A stretch of 64,000 nt of DNA from Streptomyces sp. PCS3-D2 (GCF_000612545.2 NZ_CP097800.1:992001-1056000); one strand, 5' to 3'. Counted from the first letter of the stretch, positions 18,205-41,692 are shown. Notes: generated by a model not told the origin, from the sequence alone. Made by a program: numbers and translations.

Positions 18205-19563
18205 TCAGACCAGTTCGGGCTGCGATTCGCGGCGCTGCTGCGGCATGTGCACCTCCGCGGCCGGACGGTCCCATCGCCCGGTGGTGCGGACGTAGGCGTA
18301 GATCACCGAGACCATGGCCAGGACGACCAGCGGGCCGGCGACCCACGGGTGCGCCGCCATCTCCGTCGACAGGAAGCGGTAGGACAGCAGGAGCCCGGCG
18401 AAGACCGCGGCGCCGTGGGCCACCAGCCGGACGCCCCTGCGGTCCCGGCCGTGGTCGAGGGTGCGCAGCCCGGCATCGATCGTGAGGGTGAACACGACAC
18501 CGGCGACGATGTCCGCGCCGTAGTGGTAGCCGAATCCCAGCGTTGCGCCGAGCGTCGCGATCAGCCAGAACGTTCCCGCCCAGCGGAGCGCCCGCGGGGC
18601 CTTGCGGGAGTGGATGAAGATCGCCGTGGCCCAGGCCGTGTGCAGGCTGGGCATGCAGTTGCGCGGGGTGAACTCGTCGAACGGAATCGGCTGCGGGACG
18701 GTGATCGGCGGCGGAGTGTTGGGCCAGAGTTCCGCCAGCGCCCACGGGCCGCCGTCGGCACCGTACGCGAAGATCGGCCCGACCACCGGGAAGACCATGT
18801 AGATTCCCGGTCCGAGCAGCCCGATGGCGAGGAAGGTGCGCACCAGGTGGTGGCGCGGGAAGCGGCGCTCGACCGCCACGTTGCGCAGCTGGTAGAGCGC
18901 GACGACGACCGCCATCACCGCCAACTGGATGTAGACGAATTCGAGGACGCGGAAGCCGACGACGCCGGTGGCCTCGACGATCCGGCCCGCCACCCAGGAC
19001 GGGTTGCCCAGTGCCTGGTCGGCGGTCGCCACGTACGGGTCGAGCACGCTCGGACGGGTCTTCGAGGTGATCAGCAGCCAGGTGTAGCCCGTCTTGCGGC
19101 CGGTGACCAGCAGCAGGGCCAGGCCGACGCCCTGCAGCAGCAGCGTCCGTTCACGGCCGGTGCGTCGCGTGAGCGCGATGACGGCACAGGCCAGGGTGAC
19201 CAGGAGGGCGCCGTTGCCGTACATCATCTCGGCGTCGACCGCCCGGCGCACGAGCCAGAAGGCGAGGTCGATGCCGACCGCGGCCCCGATCGCGATGCAC
19301 CGCTGCCGCCAGGTGAGCACCACCAGCATCAGGGCCATGCCTGCGTAGAGCACCGTCCCCGACTTCGGGGCGAACAGCACCTCCCGCGCCTGGTCGGCGA
19401 TCGGCCCCCGCACGCCGTAGTGGCGTGCGGCGATCTCCAGTGCGACGAGGAATGCGAGGGCCACCGCACCCACCGCGCCCCACAGCACGACATGTGGCCG
19501 CCGCCGTGCGGCGGACTCGGCTCCGCCTTTTCGCGAAATCGTTTGCTTTTCCGCAGATATCAA
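18205..19563 (-). CDS. PAP2-family membrane phosphatase/phosphotransferase
   Basis: A 452-residue polytopic protein with about ten hydrophobic segments. PAP2 motifs in the C-terminal half are CMPSLHTAWA (SxxH motif) near residue 305 and GYHYGADIVAG (HxxxD motif) near residue 345. Length and topology resemble the actinobacterial phosphatase PAP2/inositolphosphotransferase group, which dephosphorylate or transfer head groups on membrane lipids. The start is an ATG preceding a polar stretch and the first membrane segment at about residue 25. No neighbour indicates a pathway. Confidence 0.85.
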   Translation of the reverse strand: MISAEKQTISRKGGAESAARRRPHVVLWGAVGAVALAFLVALEIAARHYGVRGPIADQAREVLFAPKSGTVLYAGMALMLVVLTWRQRCIAIGAAVGIDLAFWLVRRAVDAEMMYGNGALLVTLACAVIALTRRTGRERTLLLQGVGLALLLVTGRKTGYTWLLITSKTRPSVLDPYVATADQALGNPSWVAGRIVEATGVVGFRVLEFVYIQLAVMAVVVALYQLRNVAVERRFPRHHLVRTFLAIGLLGPGIYMVFPVVGPIFAYGADGGPWALAELWPNTPPPITVPQPIPFDEFTPRNCMPSLHTAWATAIFIHSRKAPRALRWAGTFWLIATLGATLGFGYHYGADIVAGVVFTLTIDAGLRTLDHGRDRRGVRLVAHGAAVFAGLLLSYRFLSTEMAAHPWVAGPLVVLAMVSVIYAYVRTTGRWDRPAAEVHMPQQRRESQPELV

Positions 19564-19716
19564 TTTTTCAGCCGATGTTCACATGTCAACCTGATCATTG
19601 TTCGCTCGAACATGCTAGCGGAACGGGTGGATCTGTTCGGAATAGTAAGGAAGGCCACAGCGGGGAATCCCGGAGGGTGCGGGCGCGCACCATGCGGAAT
19701 ACAGAATTCCCCACCC

Positions 19717-20760
19717 TCAGCAGAGCGTGTCCCAGGAGTGGAGGGCATCCAGGGCGGCGCTGCGGGTGGCCGGCTCGGCCACGGCTCCGGCGGCCGGCGT
19801 GAGCAGGTAGTCCGCGACGGGGGTGAGCAGGAGGGAGGTGCCGGGGCTGGGGGTGAGGAGTCGGGCCTCGGCCCAGGAGTGCCGGATGACGGTGCGCCGG
19901 AGCAGCGCGCCGTGCCGGGTCCGGGCCGGTCGGGAGCCGGCGGGGTCCTCGCTGCGGCGCCGGTGCTCGGCGGCCAGCTCGGGGACGAGCGCGGCACGGA
20001 CCGTGGCGAGCGGGCCCAGCGGTAGGTGCTCGGCGGCGCGGTCGAGGAGGTCCGCGGCCTCGGGCGCCAGGCGGTAGGCGGCAAGGACGGCGGCGGTCTC
20101 GGCCGCCTCGAACGGCCGGTCGGCAAGGACCGCGACGTCGAAGAGCGTGAGGGGGTCGGGCGGCAGCGCGGGCCCGCCGAGGCGGGACTCGGCCAGGGCG
20201 ATGAGGCACTCCACGTGCGCGTCGGCGACCAGGTACGGCCGGACGGGCACCGCGTCGCCGTCGCCCGGCAGCGCGGCGGTGGACAGGTGCACCCGGTACC
20301 AGGGATCGACGAGGGGGTCCTCGGCCGGCCAGTGGACCGTGACGGCGGTGTGGTGGGGGCGCTCGCCGAGCAGGGAGACGCCGATGTGCTCCACCGGGTG
20401 GTCGGTGACCAGGCGGACGACCGCCTGCCAGAGCGCGGCCTCGTCGGGGGCGACCAGGTCGAGGGTGTCCAGCGGGCGCAGGAGACCGGCCGGGTAGTAC
20501 CCGGCGAGCGGGAGGCCCCGGATGGCGCGCACCCCCGTGGAGCAGGCGAGGCCCTCGGCCAGCCGGACGTAGTGGTCGGCCCGGTCGCGGGCCCGGCCCA
20601 GCTCTGCACGGGCCGGCCCGCCCATCCGGACCCCCTCGCGGTCCAGGGCGGAGAGCACCAGGTGGGGAAGGTGACGGCCGGCCCGGGCACGGTGCAGCAG
20701 TTCCGCCGGCCCGGCCTCGGGATCGGCGCCGAGCAATCTGTACAGCAATGGGGTGTTCAC
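19717..20760 (-). CDS. nucleotidyltransferase-like protein of unknown function
   Basis: A 347-residue soluble protein beginning at a GTG (VNTPLLYRLLGADPEAG). The middle contains IRGLPLAGYYPAGLLRPLDTLDLVAPD, in the place and style of the uncharacterised nucleotidyltransferase family (PF14907-like) whose members carry a DxDLLV signature; here the first acidic residue is displaced (LDTLDLV), so catalytic competence is doubtful. Length fits that family. It is divergent from the SARP gene across 227 bases, which may mean shared control. Family placement is by eye and could be wrong. Confidence 0.5.
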   Translation of the reverse strand: MNTPLLYRLLGADPEAGPAELLHRARAGRHLPHLVLSALDREGVRMGGPARAELGRARDRADHYVRLAEGLACSTGVRAIRGLPLAGYYPAGLLRPLDTLDLVAPDEAALWQAVVRLVTDHPVEHIGVSLLGERPHHTAVTVHWPAEDPLVDPWYRVHLSTAALPGDGDAVPVRPYLVADAHVECLIALAESRLGGPALPPDPLTLFDVAVLADRPFEAAETAAVLAAYRLAPEAADLLDRAAEHLPLGPLATVRAALVPELAAEHRRRSEDPAGSRPARTRHGALLRRTVIRHSWAEARLLTPSPGTSLLLTPVADYLLTPAAGAVAEPATRSAALDALHSWDTLC

Positions 20761-20987
20761 GGACGTCCGCCTCCGAATGTAGGGTCGGGCCCGGCGCCAC
20801 CGGCGGCCTAGGGGGGCGGGCGCGGTGCCCGGACGGTCTCCGGCGTGCCCGCGGCACGGTGCGATTCTGTATCGCAAGGTTCAACGCCTGATCACCACAG
20901 GCTCAACGGACTCTCGACACCGTGGGCGACGCTGTGGTTAAAAGGTGACACAAATCGAGACATGGGCGCCGAGCGGGGGCGGGCACC

Positions 20988-23900
20988 GTGTTCTGGGGCT
21001 GGGGGCAGGACTTGGGCGATCTGCGTTTCTCATTACTCGGTCTGATGCGGGCTCACCGGGGCGGTACCGCACTCAAGACAGGCAGTCCGCAGCAGCAGGC
21101 GATGCTGGCCGTCCTCCTGTTGCGGCCTGGGCACTCGGCCAGCGCCACCGAGCTCATCTCGGCGCTGTGGGGCGAGGAACCGCCGGGCGCGGCGATGACC
21201 ACCGTGCGCACCTACGCGTGGCGGTGGCGCAAGGTGCTGGACGCCGGGGCCGGTGACGGCGCGGGGGACACGGCCGGGAACGACCGGCCCGCGTCGAGCG
21301 TGCTGGTGTCGATGGGGGACGGCTACCGGCTGGTGCTGCCGAAGCTCGCGGTCGACGCCGCGGAGGCGGAGTCGCTGGCCGCCGAGGCGGAGCGCACCGC
21401 GCGGGCCGATCCACTGCGCGCCCGGGACCTGCTCAACCGGGCGCTGGAACTCTGGCAGGGCGAGCCGTTGGCCGGCGTACCGGGCCCGTTCGCGGAACGG
21501 CACCGGCAGCGGCTGGAGGAACTGCGGCTGACGTTGCTGGAGGAACGCATCGGGCTGGACCTGACGCTCGGCCGCTATGCACGCTGCATCCCCGAGCTGA
21601 CCGCCCTGACCACGGAGCACCCGCTGCACGAGCGGGCGTACGAGCTGCTGATGCGGGCGCTGTACCAGGCCGGACGGCAGGCCGACGCGCTGGCGGTGTA
21701 CCGCGGGGTGCGGCAGCTCTTCCTCGCGGAACTGGGCGTCGCACCGGGCTCGGAGCTGGAGCACCTGCACCGCAGGATCCTGGAGGGCGATCCGTCGCTG
21801 GCCGCCCCGGATCCGGTCGCGGCGGCCCCCGGGGAACAGCTCGGGCGACCGCCGGAGCCGGCCCGGGAGAGGGCCGGCGCCGAAGACGGCACCGGGCACG
21901 GGTCCGGTCCCCGGGCGGCCGCACCGGACCGGCACGAGGAGAAGAAGGCCCAGGAGGCTGCGCCCAGACCGGCGCCCGCCCCTCCGAGACCGGCCCAGCT
22001 CCCGCCGGACGCCGCCGACTTCACCGGGCGCACCGCGCCGGTCCGGGTGCTGGACGAGGCACTCGGCACGCCCTCGGCACAGGCACTGGTGATCGCCACC
22101 GTCGTCGGGATGGGCGGCGTCGGCAAGACGGCGCTGGCCCTGCACGTGGCGCACCGCGTCCGTGCGTCCTATCCGGACGGCCAGCTCTACGTCGACCTGC
22201 GCGGCTCCGATCCGGTGCCCGCCGACCCCGAAGCGGTGCTCAGCGGCTTCCTCGTGGCACTCGGGGTGCCCGGCGACGCGGTGCCCGACGGGCTGGACGC
22301 CCGGTCGGCGCTGTTCCGGTCCGTCGTGGACGGGCGGCGGCTGCTGGTGGTGCTCGACAATGCCAAGGACACCGCGCAGATCCGCCCGCTCCTGCCGGGC
22401 GCGGTCGGCTGCGCGGTCCTCACCACCGGGCGGACCCGGCCGGCCGGGCTGCCCGCCACCGTCCACGTCGACCTGGACGTGTTCCACCCGTCCGAGGCCC
22501 TGGACCTGCTCGGCCGCACCATCGGGGCGGACCGGCTCGCCGCCGAACGCGACGCGGCGCTGGAGTTGGTGGTGGCCTGCGGACACCTGCCGCTGGCGGT
22601 CCGGATCGTGGCCGCGCGGCTCGCGGCCCGCCCCGGGTGGACGGTGGAGACGCTCAGCCGCCGACTCCAGGTGGAACGGCGGCGGATCGACGAGCTGCGG
22701 ATCGGCGACCTCGCGGTGGCCGCCGCCTTCGAACTGGGCTACCGGCAGCTCACCGCCGCGCAGGCCCGGGCGTTCCGGCTGGTCGCGTCCGTCGACGGGC
22801 CGGACATCGGGCTGCCGGCCGCCGCCGCTCTCCTCGATCTCGACGAGTACGACGCCGAGGACCTGCTGGAGGCTCTGGTGGACGTGGCGATGGTGGAGTC
22901 GCCGTTCCCCGGGCGCTACCGCTACCACGACCTGCTGCGCGCCTTCGCCCGGCGGCGCCCGGTTCCGGAGGCGGACCCCCCTGCCGCGGCGGGCGGTGCG
23001 ATGGACTGCGGGGAGGCGGTTGCGGCCCGCGACCGGTTGTTGGACCACCTGCTGGCCACGGCCTGCACCGCTTTCCAGCACGCGGTTCCCGGTGATCCGG
23101 CGGCGGGCGCGCTGGGACCGGCCCGGTCGCCGGGGGTGCCGCTGAGCGGGTGGGACGCGGCCCGGGAGTGGACGGCGGCGGAGCGTGCAGGTGCGGTGGC
23201 GCTGGCGGCCCAGGTCGCAGCCGACGCGGGACCGGCGGACGGCACGGCGGGCACGGCGGGCACGGCCCCGGACGGCTTCCGCACGTCGGCGCTGCGCGCC
23301 GCGATCGACCTGCTGATCGCGCTCACCCCGTTCGTGCTCACCCCACCAAGTCGGCAACTCGCCGCCACCGCCGACGCGCTGGCCGAGGCGGCGACGCGGC
23401 ACGGCGACGTACGGGCCGCCGGACGTGCGCACTTCCTGCGCGGGAACGTCGCCCTGGCGGCGACCCGGCTGGACGCCGCCGAGGCGGCCGCGCGCCGGGC
23501 GGTGGACGCGGCACGGACCGCCGGCGACACCGTGATCCTCCGCCAGGCGCTCAACGACCTCGGACTGATCTGCCAGTTCCTCAGCCGCTACGACGAGGCG
23601 GTCGACCACTACGACGAGGCGCTGCTGCTGGCCAACGAACTCGGCCACCGCTCCGGCGCCCTGGTGACGACCGTGAACGCCGCGCTGGCGCGGGTGCGCA
23701 GCGGGCGGGCGGACGAGGCAGTGGAGATCTGTCACGAGGTGCTCGCCGAGCTGCGGACCCGGCAGGACGATCCGGGGCGTGCGTACACCCTGTACGTGCT
23801 GGGTCTGGCGCTGCACGGGCTCGGGCGGCACGAGGAGGCGGTGACCTGGTTCCGGGAGTGCCTGGCGGTGGCGACGGGAGCGGGGCTGCGGGACCGGGCC

Positions 23901-24206
23901 GCGCACGCGCGCTACCGGCTGGCGGACAGTCTGCGCTCGCTCGGCCGGGCCGACGAGGCACTCGACCACGCCGGGCGGGCGCTGCTGCTCTGCGAGGAGC
24001 TGGGGGCGGAGCGGGACCAGGCCCAGGCGCTGGTGGTGCTGGGCCGCTCGCTGGCGGACCTGGGGCGCGGGGCGGAGGCCGGGCGGCGGTTGCGGCAGGC
24101 GTACGAGATCTTCTGCCGGCTGGGTCTTCCGGAGGCGGCCGAGGTGGCCTGCCTGCTGGAGGAGTCGGCGCCGGCCCTGGCCGAACCCTGTGGGCTGGAG
24201 GCCTAG
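20988..24206 (+). CDS. SARP-family regulator with BTAD, NB-ARC and TPR domains
   Basis: A 1072-residue AfsR-like regulator. Residues 1-110 form an OmpR-type winged helix ([42 protein letters not shown]), 115-265 the bacterial transcriptional activation domain ([47 protein letters not shown]), 365-640 an NB-ARC ATPase (Walker [10 protein letters not shown] near residue 373), and 780-1060 TPR repeats. SARPs activate antibiotic clusters by binding direct repeats overlapping the -35 region. Codon 16 is TTA, the classical mark of bldA dependence for pathway activators. It is the gene nearest the left edge of the peptide cluster and the best candidate to bind the three repeated heptamer promoters there; that link is inference. 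Confidence 0.9.
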   Translation: MFWGWGQDLGDLRFSLLGLMRAHRGGTALKTGSPQQQAMLAVLLLRPGHSASATELISALWGEEPPGAAMTTVRTYAWRWRKVLDAGAGDGAGDTAGNDRPASSVLVSMGDGYRLVLPKLAVDAAEAESLAAEAERTARADPLRARDLLNRALELWQGEPLAGVPGPFAERHRQRLEELRLTLLEERIGLDLTLGRYARCIPELTALTTEHPLHERAYELLMRALYQAGRQADALAVYRGVRQLFLAELGVAPGSELEHLHRRILEGDPSLAAPDPVAAAPGEQLGRPPEPARERAGAEDGTGHGSGPRAAAPDRHEEKKAQEAAPRPAPAPPRPAQLPPDAADFTGRTAPVRVLDEALGTPSAQALVIATVVGMGGVGKTALALHVAHRVRASYPDGQLYVDLRGSDPVPADPEAVLSGFLVALGVPGDAVPDGLDARSALFRSVVDGRRLLVVLDNAKDTAQIRPLLPGAVGCAVLTTGRTRPAGLPATVHVDLDVFHPSEALDLLGRTIGADRLAAERDAALELVVACGHLPLAVRIVAARLAARPGWTVETLSRRLQVERRRIDELRIGDLAVAAAFELGYRQLTAAQARAFRLVASVDGPDIGLPAAAALLDLDEYDAEDLLEALVDVAMVESPFPGRYRYHDLLRAFARRRPVPEADPPAAAGGAMDCGEAVAARDRLLDHLLATACTAFQHAVPGDPAAGALGPARSPGVPLSGWDAAREWTAAERAGAVALAAQVAADAGPADGTAGTAGTAPDGFRTSALRAAIDLLIALTPFVLTPPSRQLAATADALAEAATRHGDVRAAGRAHFLRGNVALAATRLDAAEAAARRAVDAARTAGDTVILRQALNDLGLICQFLSRYDEAVDHYDEALLLANELGHRSGALVTTVNAALARVRSGRADEAVEICHEVLAELRTRQDDPGRAYTLYVLGLALHGLGRHEEAVTWFRECLAVATGAGLRDRAAHARYRLADSLRSLGRADEALDHAGRALLLCEELGAERDQAQALVVLGRSLADLGRGAEAGRRLRQAYEIFCRLGLPEAAEVACLLEESAPALAEPCGLEA

Positions 24207-24243
24207 GAGGCCCCCGGTCGGGCGGGGCCGCCGGTGGCCGGGG

Positions 24244-24462
24244 TCAGGAGCCGGTGCTGTTCCAGTCCTTGTCGTCGGACGGGGAGGGGGAGGGCGCCGG
24301 GGCCTGCTGGGTGCTGACGGTGCCGCCGCCCTGCCCGCTGCCGCTGGTGTCGTCGGCCATCGCCGCGCCGGACGCGCCCAGGGCGATCAGGGTGCCGAGG
24401 CCGAGGCCCGCGACGGCCAGGCAGACCCGGGTGGCAACGTGGTTGTTCGCGCGGTTCGCCAT
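24244..24462 (-). CDS. small secreted Ser/Pro-rich protein
   Basis: A 72-residue product with basic start MANRANNHVATRV, a hydrophobic segment (residues 16-35) and an Ala-x-Ala cleavage site (AAMADD), followed by a Gly/Ser/Pro-rich tail. The ATG follows GGGAG at 5-6 bases, which decides it over longer in-frame starts. It converges with the SARP gene. Function unknown; secreted peptides of this kind are common in streptomycetes. Confidence 0.65.
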   Translation of the reverse strand: MANRANNHVATRVCLAVAGLGLGTLIALGASGAAMADDTSGSGQGGGTVSTQQAPAPSPSPSDDKDWNSTGS

Positions 24463-24563
24463 GACTGCTCCCTGGGGGACGTCTTCCCTGGTGGGAAGGT
24501 GGTTTCCGGTTCTTCCCGGCGTGTTCCGGGCTGATGGGACGAGCATGGCAAGGCGCGTTCAAC

Positions 24564-24600
24564 AGCCGATCGACGCAGGAGCACCGTGCGTCGATCGGCT
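24564..24600. terminator. hairpin terminator at the end of the peptide cluster
   Basis: A perfect 14-bp stem (24564-24577 with 24587-24600) with a 9-base loop, located 65 bases beyond the stop of the amidinohydrolase gene. It marks the probable 3' end of the minus-strand cluster transcript. Confidence 0.8.
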
Positions 24601-24665
24601 TCGTTGACCGGTGCGCCGGGCGGAGCGTCGCACGGCGGCCGGTCGGGCCCCGGTCAGGCCCCCGG

Positions 24666-25478
24666 TCAGGCCGCCGCGCGGATCTGCAGGGTGCAGCACT
24701 TCACGCTGCCGCCGCCCTTGAACAGCTCGGAGAGGTCCACCCCGATCGGCCGGAAGCCCCGCTCGCGCAGCCGGGCCGCGACGCCGGTCGCGGCCGCCGG
24801 CAGCACCACGTTGAGGCCGTCGCTGATCAGGTTGAGGCCGAACACCGCCGCGTCCGCCTCCTCCACGAGCACCGCGTCCGGGAAGAGCCGGCGCATCACC
24901 TCCCGGCTGCCCGCCGAGAACGCGCCCGGGTAGTAGACGACTTCGTCGTCGTCGAGCACCGCGAGCGCGGTGTCGAGGTGGTAGAAGCGCGGGTCGACGA
25001 GGTCCAGGCCGACCACCGGGCGGCCGAGGAACTCCTGCGCCTCCGCATGCCCCGCGCTGTCGCTGCGGAAGCCGCGCCCGGCGAGCAGGTGGCCTCCGGT
25101 CAGCAGCAGGTCGCCCTCCCCCTCGTTGACGTGCACCGGGTCGTGGGTGGCGAATCCGTTCGCCCGGAACCACTCCAGGTACGCGGGGCCCTCGGCGGCC
25201 CGCTCGGCGTTGCGGAAGCGGGCCCCGAGGACGCGGCCGTCGACGACGGTGGCGCCGTTGGCCGCGTAGACCATGTCCGGAAGGCCGGGCAGCGGGGCGA
25301 TCAGATCGACGCGGTGGCCGAGTTCGACGTACAGCCCGTACAGCCGCTCCCACTGGGCGACGGCCAGGCCGGTGTCGACGGGCTTGGTCGGGTCCATCCA
25401 CGGATTGATCGCGTAGCTGACCTCGAAGTGGGTCGGACGGCACATCAGGAAGCGGCGCGGGCGGGCTGTGCGGGTCAT
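24666..25478 (-). CDS. dimethylargininase-like amidinohydrolase (DDAH family)
   Basis: A 270-residue guanidine-modifying enzyme of the DDAH/arginine deiminase fold. Family motifs are MCRPTHFEVSYAINPWM near the start, EGEGDLLL (acidic residue) near residue 116, FYHLDTALAVL (catalytic His) near residue 164, and the C-terminal GGGSVKCCT with the nucleophilic cysteine. DDAH cleaves methylated arginine to citrulline and an amine. It is the last gene of the NRPS transcription unit, 63 bases after the exporter gene and ahead of a terminator, so it may process an arginine-type building block or product; equally it may be a housekeeping gene picked up by the operon. Confidence 0.88.
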   Translation of the reverse strand: MTRTARPRRFLMCRPTHFEVSYAINPWMDPTKPVDTGLAVAQWERLYGLYVELGHRVDLIAPLPGLPDMVYAANGATVVDGRVLGARFRNAERAAEGPAYLEWFRANGFATHDPVHVNEGEGDLLLTGGHLLAGRGFRSDSAGHAEAQEFLGRPVVGLDLVDPRFYHLDTALAVLDDDEVVYYPGAFSAGSREVMRRLFPDAVLVEEADAAVFGLNLISDGLNVVLPAAATGVAARLRERGFRPIGVDLSELFKGGGSVKCCTLQIRAAA

Positions 25479-25541
25479 GGGGGCTCCGGAAGGGTACGCG
25501 CGGGGTGCGGGGCAGGGAGGTGCGGGCGGGAGCGGTGCCGG

Positions 25542-26837
25542 TCAGGCCCGCTCGGGACGCTCGGGGAAGCTGCGCAGGCCACGGAGCGGGCCGGCCAGTA
25601 GGACCAGGCCGGCCGAGAGCAGCACGCCAGCCATGATCCAGAGGGTGGTGCGGGCGCCGAGCAGCTCGCCCAGCCAGCCCCCGAGCAGGGCGCCCACCGG
25701 GATGGCGCTGAAGTTGACGGTGGAGGCGCTGGCCCGGATCCGGCCGATCATCGCGGGCGGGCAGTAGGCCTGGTAGAAGCTGCCGGCGATGACGTTTCCG
25801 GCGATCACCCCGCACACCGCGACCGACCAGGCCAGGGCGCTCACGGCCAGTGGCAACTGCTCCCCCGCCATCGGCAGCAGGAGGATGAACGGCGCTCCGA
25901 CCAGCTCGCAGAGCAGCAGACCCCGGGCCGTCCCGAAGCGGCGGGCGATCCGTCCGGCGAGCGCAGCACCGGCCAGGCCGCCGACGGAAACCACGGCGAA
26001 GACGGCGCCCACGCCGCCGGGCGTCACGCCCACGCTCCGGACCAGGAAGACGGTCTGCACGGCCTGGATGCCGTTGAGGCCGAGGTTGCCGACCGCCGCG
26101 AAGCTCGCCAGGCTGCGCAGGTAGGGGTCGTGCGCCAGGAAGCGGACGCCCTCTTTGATCTCGCGGAGGATGCCCCGCCGTTCGGAGACCGGCGGGGGCT
26201 TCTCCTCCGCCGTGATGGAGCCCACGCAGACCGCCGCCACCAAGTAGGTGAGCGCGTCGGCGAGCAGTCCGGTGACGGCGCCGAACGCCTGGGAGATCAG
26301 GCCGGCCAGGCCGGGGCCGGCGATTTCCGCCGCCGCGTCCCCGGAGCGCAGCTTGACGTTGGCCTCCAGCAGGTCGGGCTTGGCGACCAACAGCGGCAGC
26401 ACGGCGCTGTTCGCGGTGGACAGGAAGACCTTGACCGCGCCGGCCAGGGTTGCCACCACCACCAGCTGGGCCATGGTCAGCATGCCCAGCCAGCCCGCCA
26501 CCGGCACGCTGCCGAACAGCACGAACAGCAGCAGGTCGCATACCAGCATGACCTTCAATCGGGGCCAGCGGTCCACCCAGGCGCCGGCCAGCAGTCCAAG
26601 GAAGAGCCACGGCAGCCAGGCGGAGGCGGTCAGCAGGCCGACCATGAACGGCGAGGCCTCCAGCGTGACGACGGCCACCAGGGCGAGCGCGACGTTGCCG
26701 ACGGCGGTGCCGAGGCCGCTGGTCGTCTCACCGATCCAGAGCTTGCGGAAATTGCTCTGCGCCCAGAGGCCCCAGCGGCTCTTCCGCGGCGCGTCCCCCT
26801 CGGGGGGAGACGGCGGTTTCACGGAGGCGGTGGTCAT
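25542..26837 (-). CDS. MFS exporter of the peptide cluster
   Basis: A 431-residue MFS protein of the DHA3/enterobactin-exporter-like group, with about 12 hydrophobic segments and the characteristic N-terminal SRWGLWAQSNFRKLWIGETTSGLGTAVG region (read key residues W-L--G---S-LG). Its ATG lies 6 bases after the NRPS stop, with the ribosome binding site GGGAGAG overlapping the end of the NRPS gene, so both are made from one message. Such transporters commonly export the peptide product and give self-resistance. Confidence 0.87.
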   Translation of the reverse strand: MTTASVKPPSPPEGDAPRKSRWGLWAQSNFRKLWIGETTSGLGTAVGNVALALVAVVTLEASPFMVGLLTASAWLPWLFLGLLAGAWVDRWPRLKVMLVCDLLLFVLFGSVPVAGWLGMLTMAQLVVVATLAGAVKVFLSTANSAVLPLLVAKPDLLEANVKLRSGDAAAEIAGPGLAGLISQAFGAVTGLLADALTYLVAAVCVGSITAEEKPPPVSERRGILREIKEGVRFLAHDPYLRSLASFAAVGNLGLNGIQAVQTVFLVRSVGVTPGGVGAVFAVVSVGGLAGAALAGRIARRFGTARGLLLCELVGAPFILLLPMAGEQLPLAVSALAWSVAVCGVIAGNVIAGSFYQAYCPPAMIGRIRASASTVNFSAIPVGALLGGWLGELLGARTTLWIMAGVLLSAGLVLLAGPLRGLRSFPERPERA

Positions 26838-26843
26838 GGCGGG

Positions 26844-40340
<13,497 letters not shown>

Positions 40341-40371
40341 GTCACGGCGTGGATGGTGTGCGGGGTGTGCC

Positions 40372-41382
40372 TCAGGCGGGGACTGCGGTCGTCGGGCGCA
40401 CCGTGGGCTGGCAGTCCAGGAGGTCCACGGGGCGGCCCATGGCGACGGCGATCTTCCGGTCGCCGCCGAAGGGGTCGCGGCCGTGTGCGCAGAGCACGTT
40501 GTCGACCAGCATCACGTCGCCCACCTGCCAGGTCTCTCGGACGGTGGCGGCGTCGTAGGCCGCGTTGAGGGCGTCCGCGTCCTCCCGGGAGAGGGGTTCG
40601 CCATCGCCGAAGCCGGTGTTGAAGGGCAGGCCTTCGGGTCCGAACTCCTCGACCATGGCCTCCCGGATGTCCGGATCGAGGGACCACTCGTTCCAGAAGG
40701 CCAGGTGGTTGAACCAGACCTCCTCGCCGGTCCGAGGGTGGTGGATCGTGGCCGAACGCAGCTGGCTGGTGCGCAGGTTGCCGTCCGGCTGCCACTCCCA
40801 GGCAATGCCGTTGTCCCGGCAGTACCGCTCGACGTCGGCCCGGTCCTCGGTACCGAAGGCGGTGCGCCAGCCGAGCGAGATGTAGTCCGAGAAGGTGCGG
40901 GTGAGCCTCCAGCCGGTGCTGCGGCCCCGTTCGACCAGGTGGTCGGGGAGGGCGGCGAGGACCTTGCGGACATCGGCGGTCGGGGTGGCGCCGCCGGTCG
41001 CGGGGGCGGTCAGGCAGGCGAAGAGCAGCCGGCCGGGAAAGGTCAGCGTGTAGCTGTTCTCGTTGTGCATCCGGATGGACTGGGCGGGCGGCAGGTCCGT
41101 GGAGGAGAAGACGCCGTCGCCGAAGTCGCTGCGCGGGGTGGCCTTCTCCCGGTACGGGGTGGGCTCGGGGATGAGCACGTCGCGTACGGCGGCGACGTCC
41201 GCGGCCTGCGCCACCGGCAGGCCGCGCAGGAAGATCGTGCCGTGCTCGTCGAGGGCGGCGGTCAGCGCGGCCTCGTTCTCGCGCAGCCACTCGCAGGCCT
41301 CGGCGAGCCCGGCGGTGGCGGGCACCTGGGCGAGGGCGGGGCGGCCGGGGTTCAGTTCCCAGTTCGGCATGGCGGCGGTCAC
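40372..41382 (-). CDS. SyrP-like Fe(II)/2-oxoglutarate amino acid hydroxylase
   Basis: A 336-residue TauD/TfdA-family oxygenase. The metal triad is visible as HNE (His106, Glu108) and a distal His near residue 300 in LCAHGRDPF; the Arg binding 2-oxoglutarate is probably in [10 protein letters not shown]. Segments [13 protein letters not shown] and [14 protein letters not shown] are typical of the SyrP/KtzO/KtzP group that beta-hydroxylates acidic residues bound to NRPS carrier domains. It lies between mbtH and the four-module NRPS. The GTG start overlaps the mbtH stop by 4 nt, the pattern seen elsewhere in this cluster; an ATG four codons later is an alternative. Confidence 0.88.
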   Translation of the reverse strand: MTAAMPNWELNPGRPALAQVPATAGLAEACEWLRENEAALTAALDEHGTIFLRGLPVAQAADVAAVRDVLIPEPTPYREKATPRSDFGDGVFSSTDLPPAQSIRMHNENSYTLTFPGRLLFACLTAPATGGATPTADVRKVLAALPDHLVERGRSTGWRLTRTFSDYISLGWRTAFGTEDRADVERYCRDNGIAWEWQPDGNLRTSQLRSATIHHPRTGEEVWFNHLAFWNEWSLDPDIREAMVEEFGPEGLPFNTGFGDGEPLSREDADALNAAYDAATVRETWQVGDVMLVDNVLCAHGRDPFGGDRKIAVAMGRPVDLLDCQPTVRPTTAVPA

Positions 41383-41591
41383 CGCTGGTCGATGGCGGCC
41401 AGCAGGCTCGCCGGGCGGATGTCGGTCCAGTGGGCCTCGATCCAGTCGAGGCACTCCTGGCGGGGGGCCTCGCCGTGGACGGTGGTCCAGCCGGCCGGCA
41501 CGTCGATCCAGACCGGCCAGAGCGAGTGCTGGTTCTCGTCGTTGACCAGGACCAGGTAGCCGGAGTTGTCGTCCTCGAACGGGTTGCTCAT
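41379..41591 (-). CDS. MbtH-like protein
   Basis: A 70-residue MbtH family protein that binds and activates NRPS adenylation domains. The signature NxExQxSxWP ([10 protein letters not shown]), PAGW and the C-terminal WTDIRP are intact. It is the only MbtH seen and presumably serves all eight A domains. It is the first gene of the third transcription unit, with a good GGAG ribosome binding site and the triple-heptamer promoter upstream. Confidence 0.97.
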   Translation of the reverse strand: MSNPFEDDNSGYLVLVNDENQHSLWPVWIDVPAGWTTVHGEAPRQECLDWIEAHWTDIRPASLLAAIDQR

Positions 41592-41635
41592 GGTGGTCTC
41601 CGTAGAGTGAGAGGGTGCTCTGGGGTGCGATGTCG

Positions 41636-41692
41636 AAGGTAGGGGCGCCGCAGGCGCGGGAGCGGCACAAGCTCCGGCAGGTGAGCGGCAGT
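41636..41692 (-). promoter_or_regulatory. triple-heptamer promoter, site C (mbtH unit)
   Basis: On the plus strand the heptamers CGGCACA (41663-41669), CGGCAGG (41675-41681) and CGGCAGT (41686-41692) start 12 and 11 bp apart. The minus-strand -10 hexamer TACCTT (41641-41636) is separated from the nearest heptamer by 21 nt. Sites A and B have the same geometry. The layout resembles SARP operators overlapping a poor -35 element. The mbtH start codon is 45 bases beyond the hexamer. Confidence 0.75.

Noticed and set aside
21033-23969. 978-residue minus-strand frame opposite the SARP gene
   Set aside because: Arg/Gln/His/Gly-rich without motifs, while the plus strand encodes a complete SARP with Walker A and TPRs.
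40341-40371. Possible separate promoter for the four-module NRPS
   Set aside because: Only 31 bases separate it from the hydroxylase gene and no promoter or heptamer is present, so read-through from the mbtH promoter is simpler.
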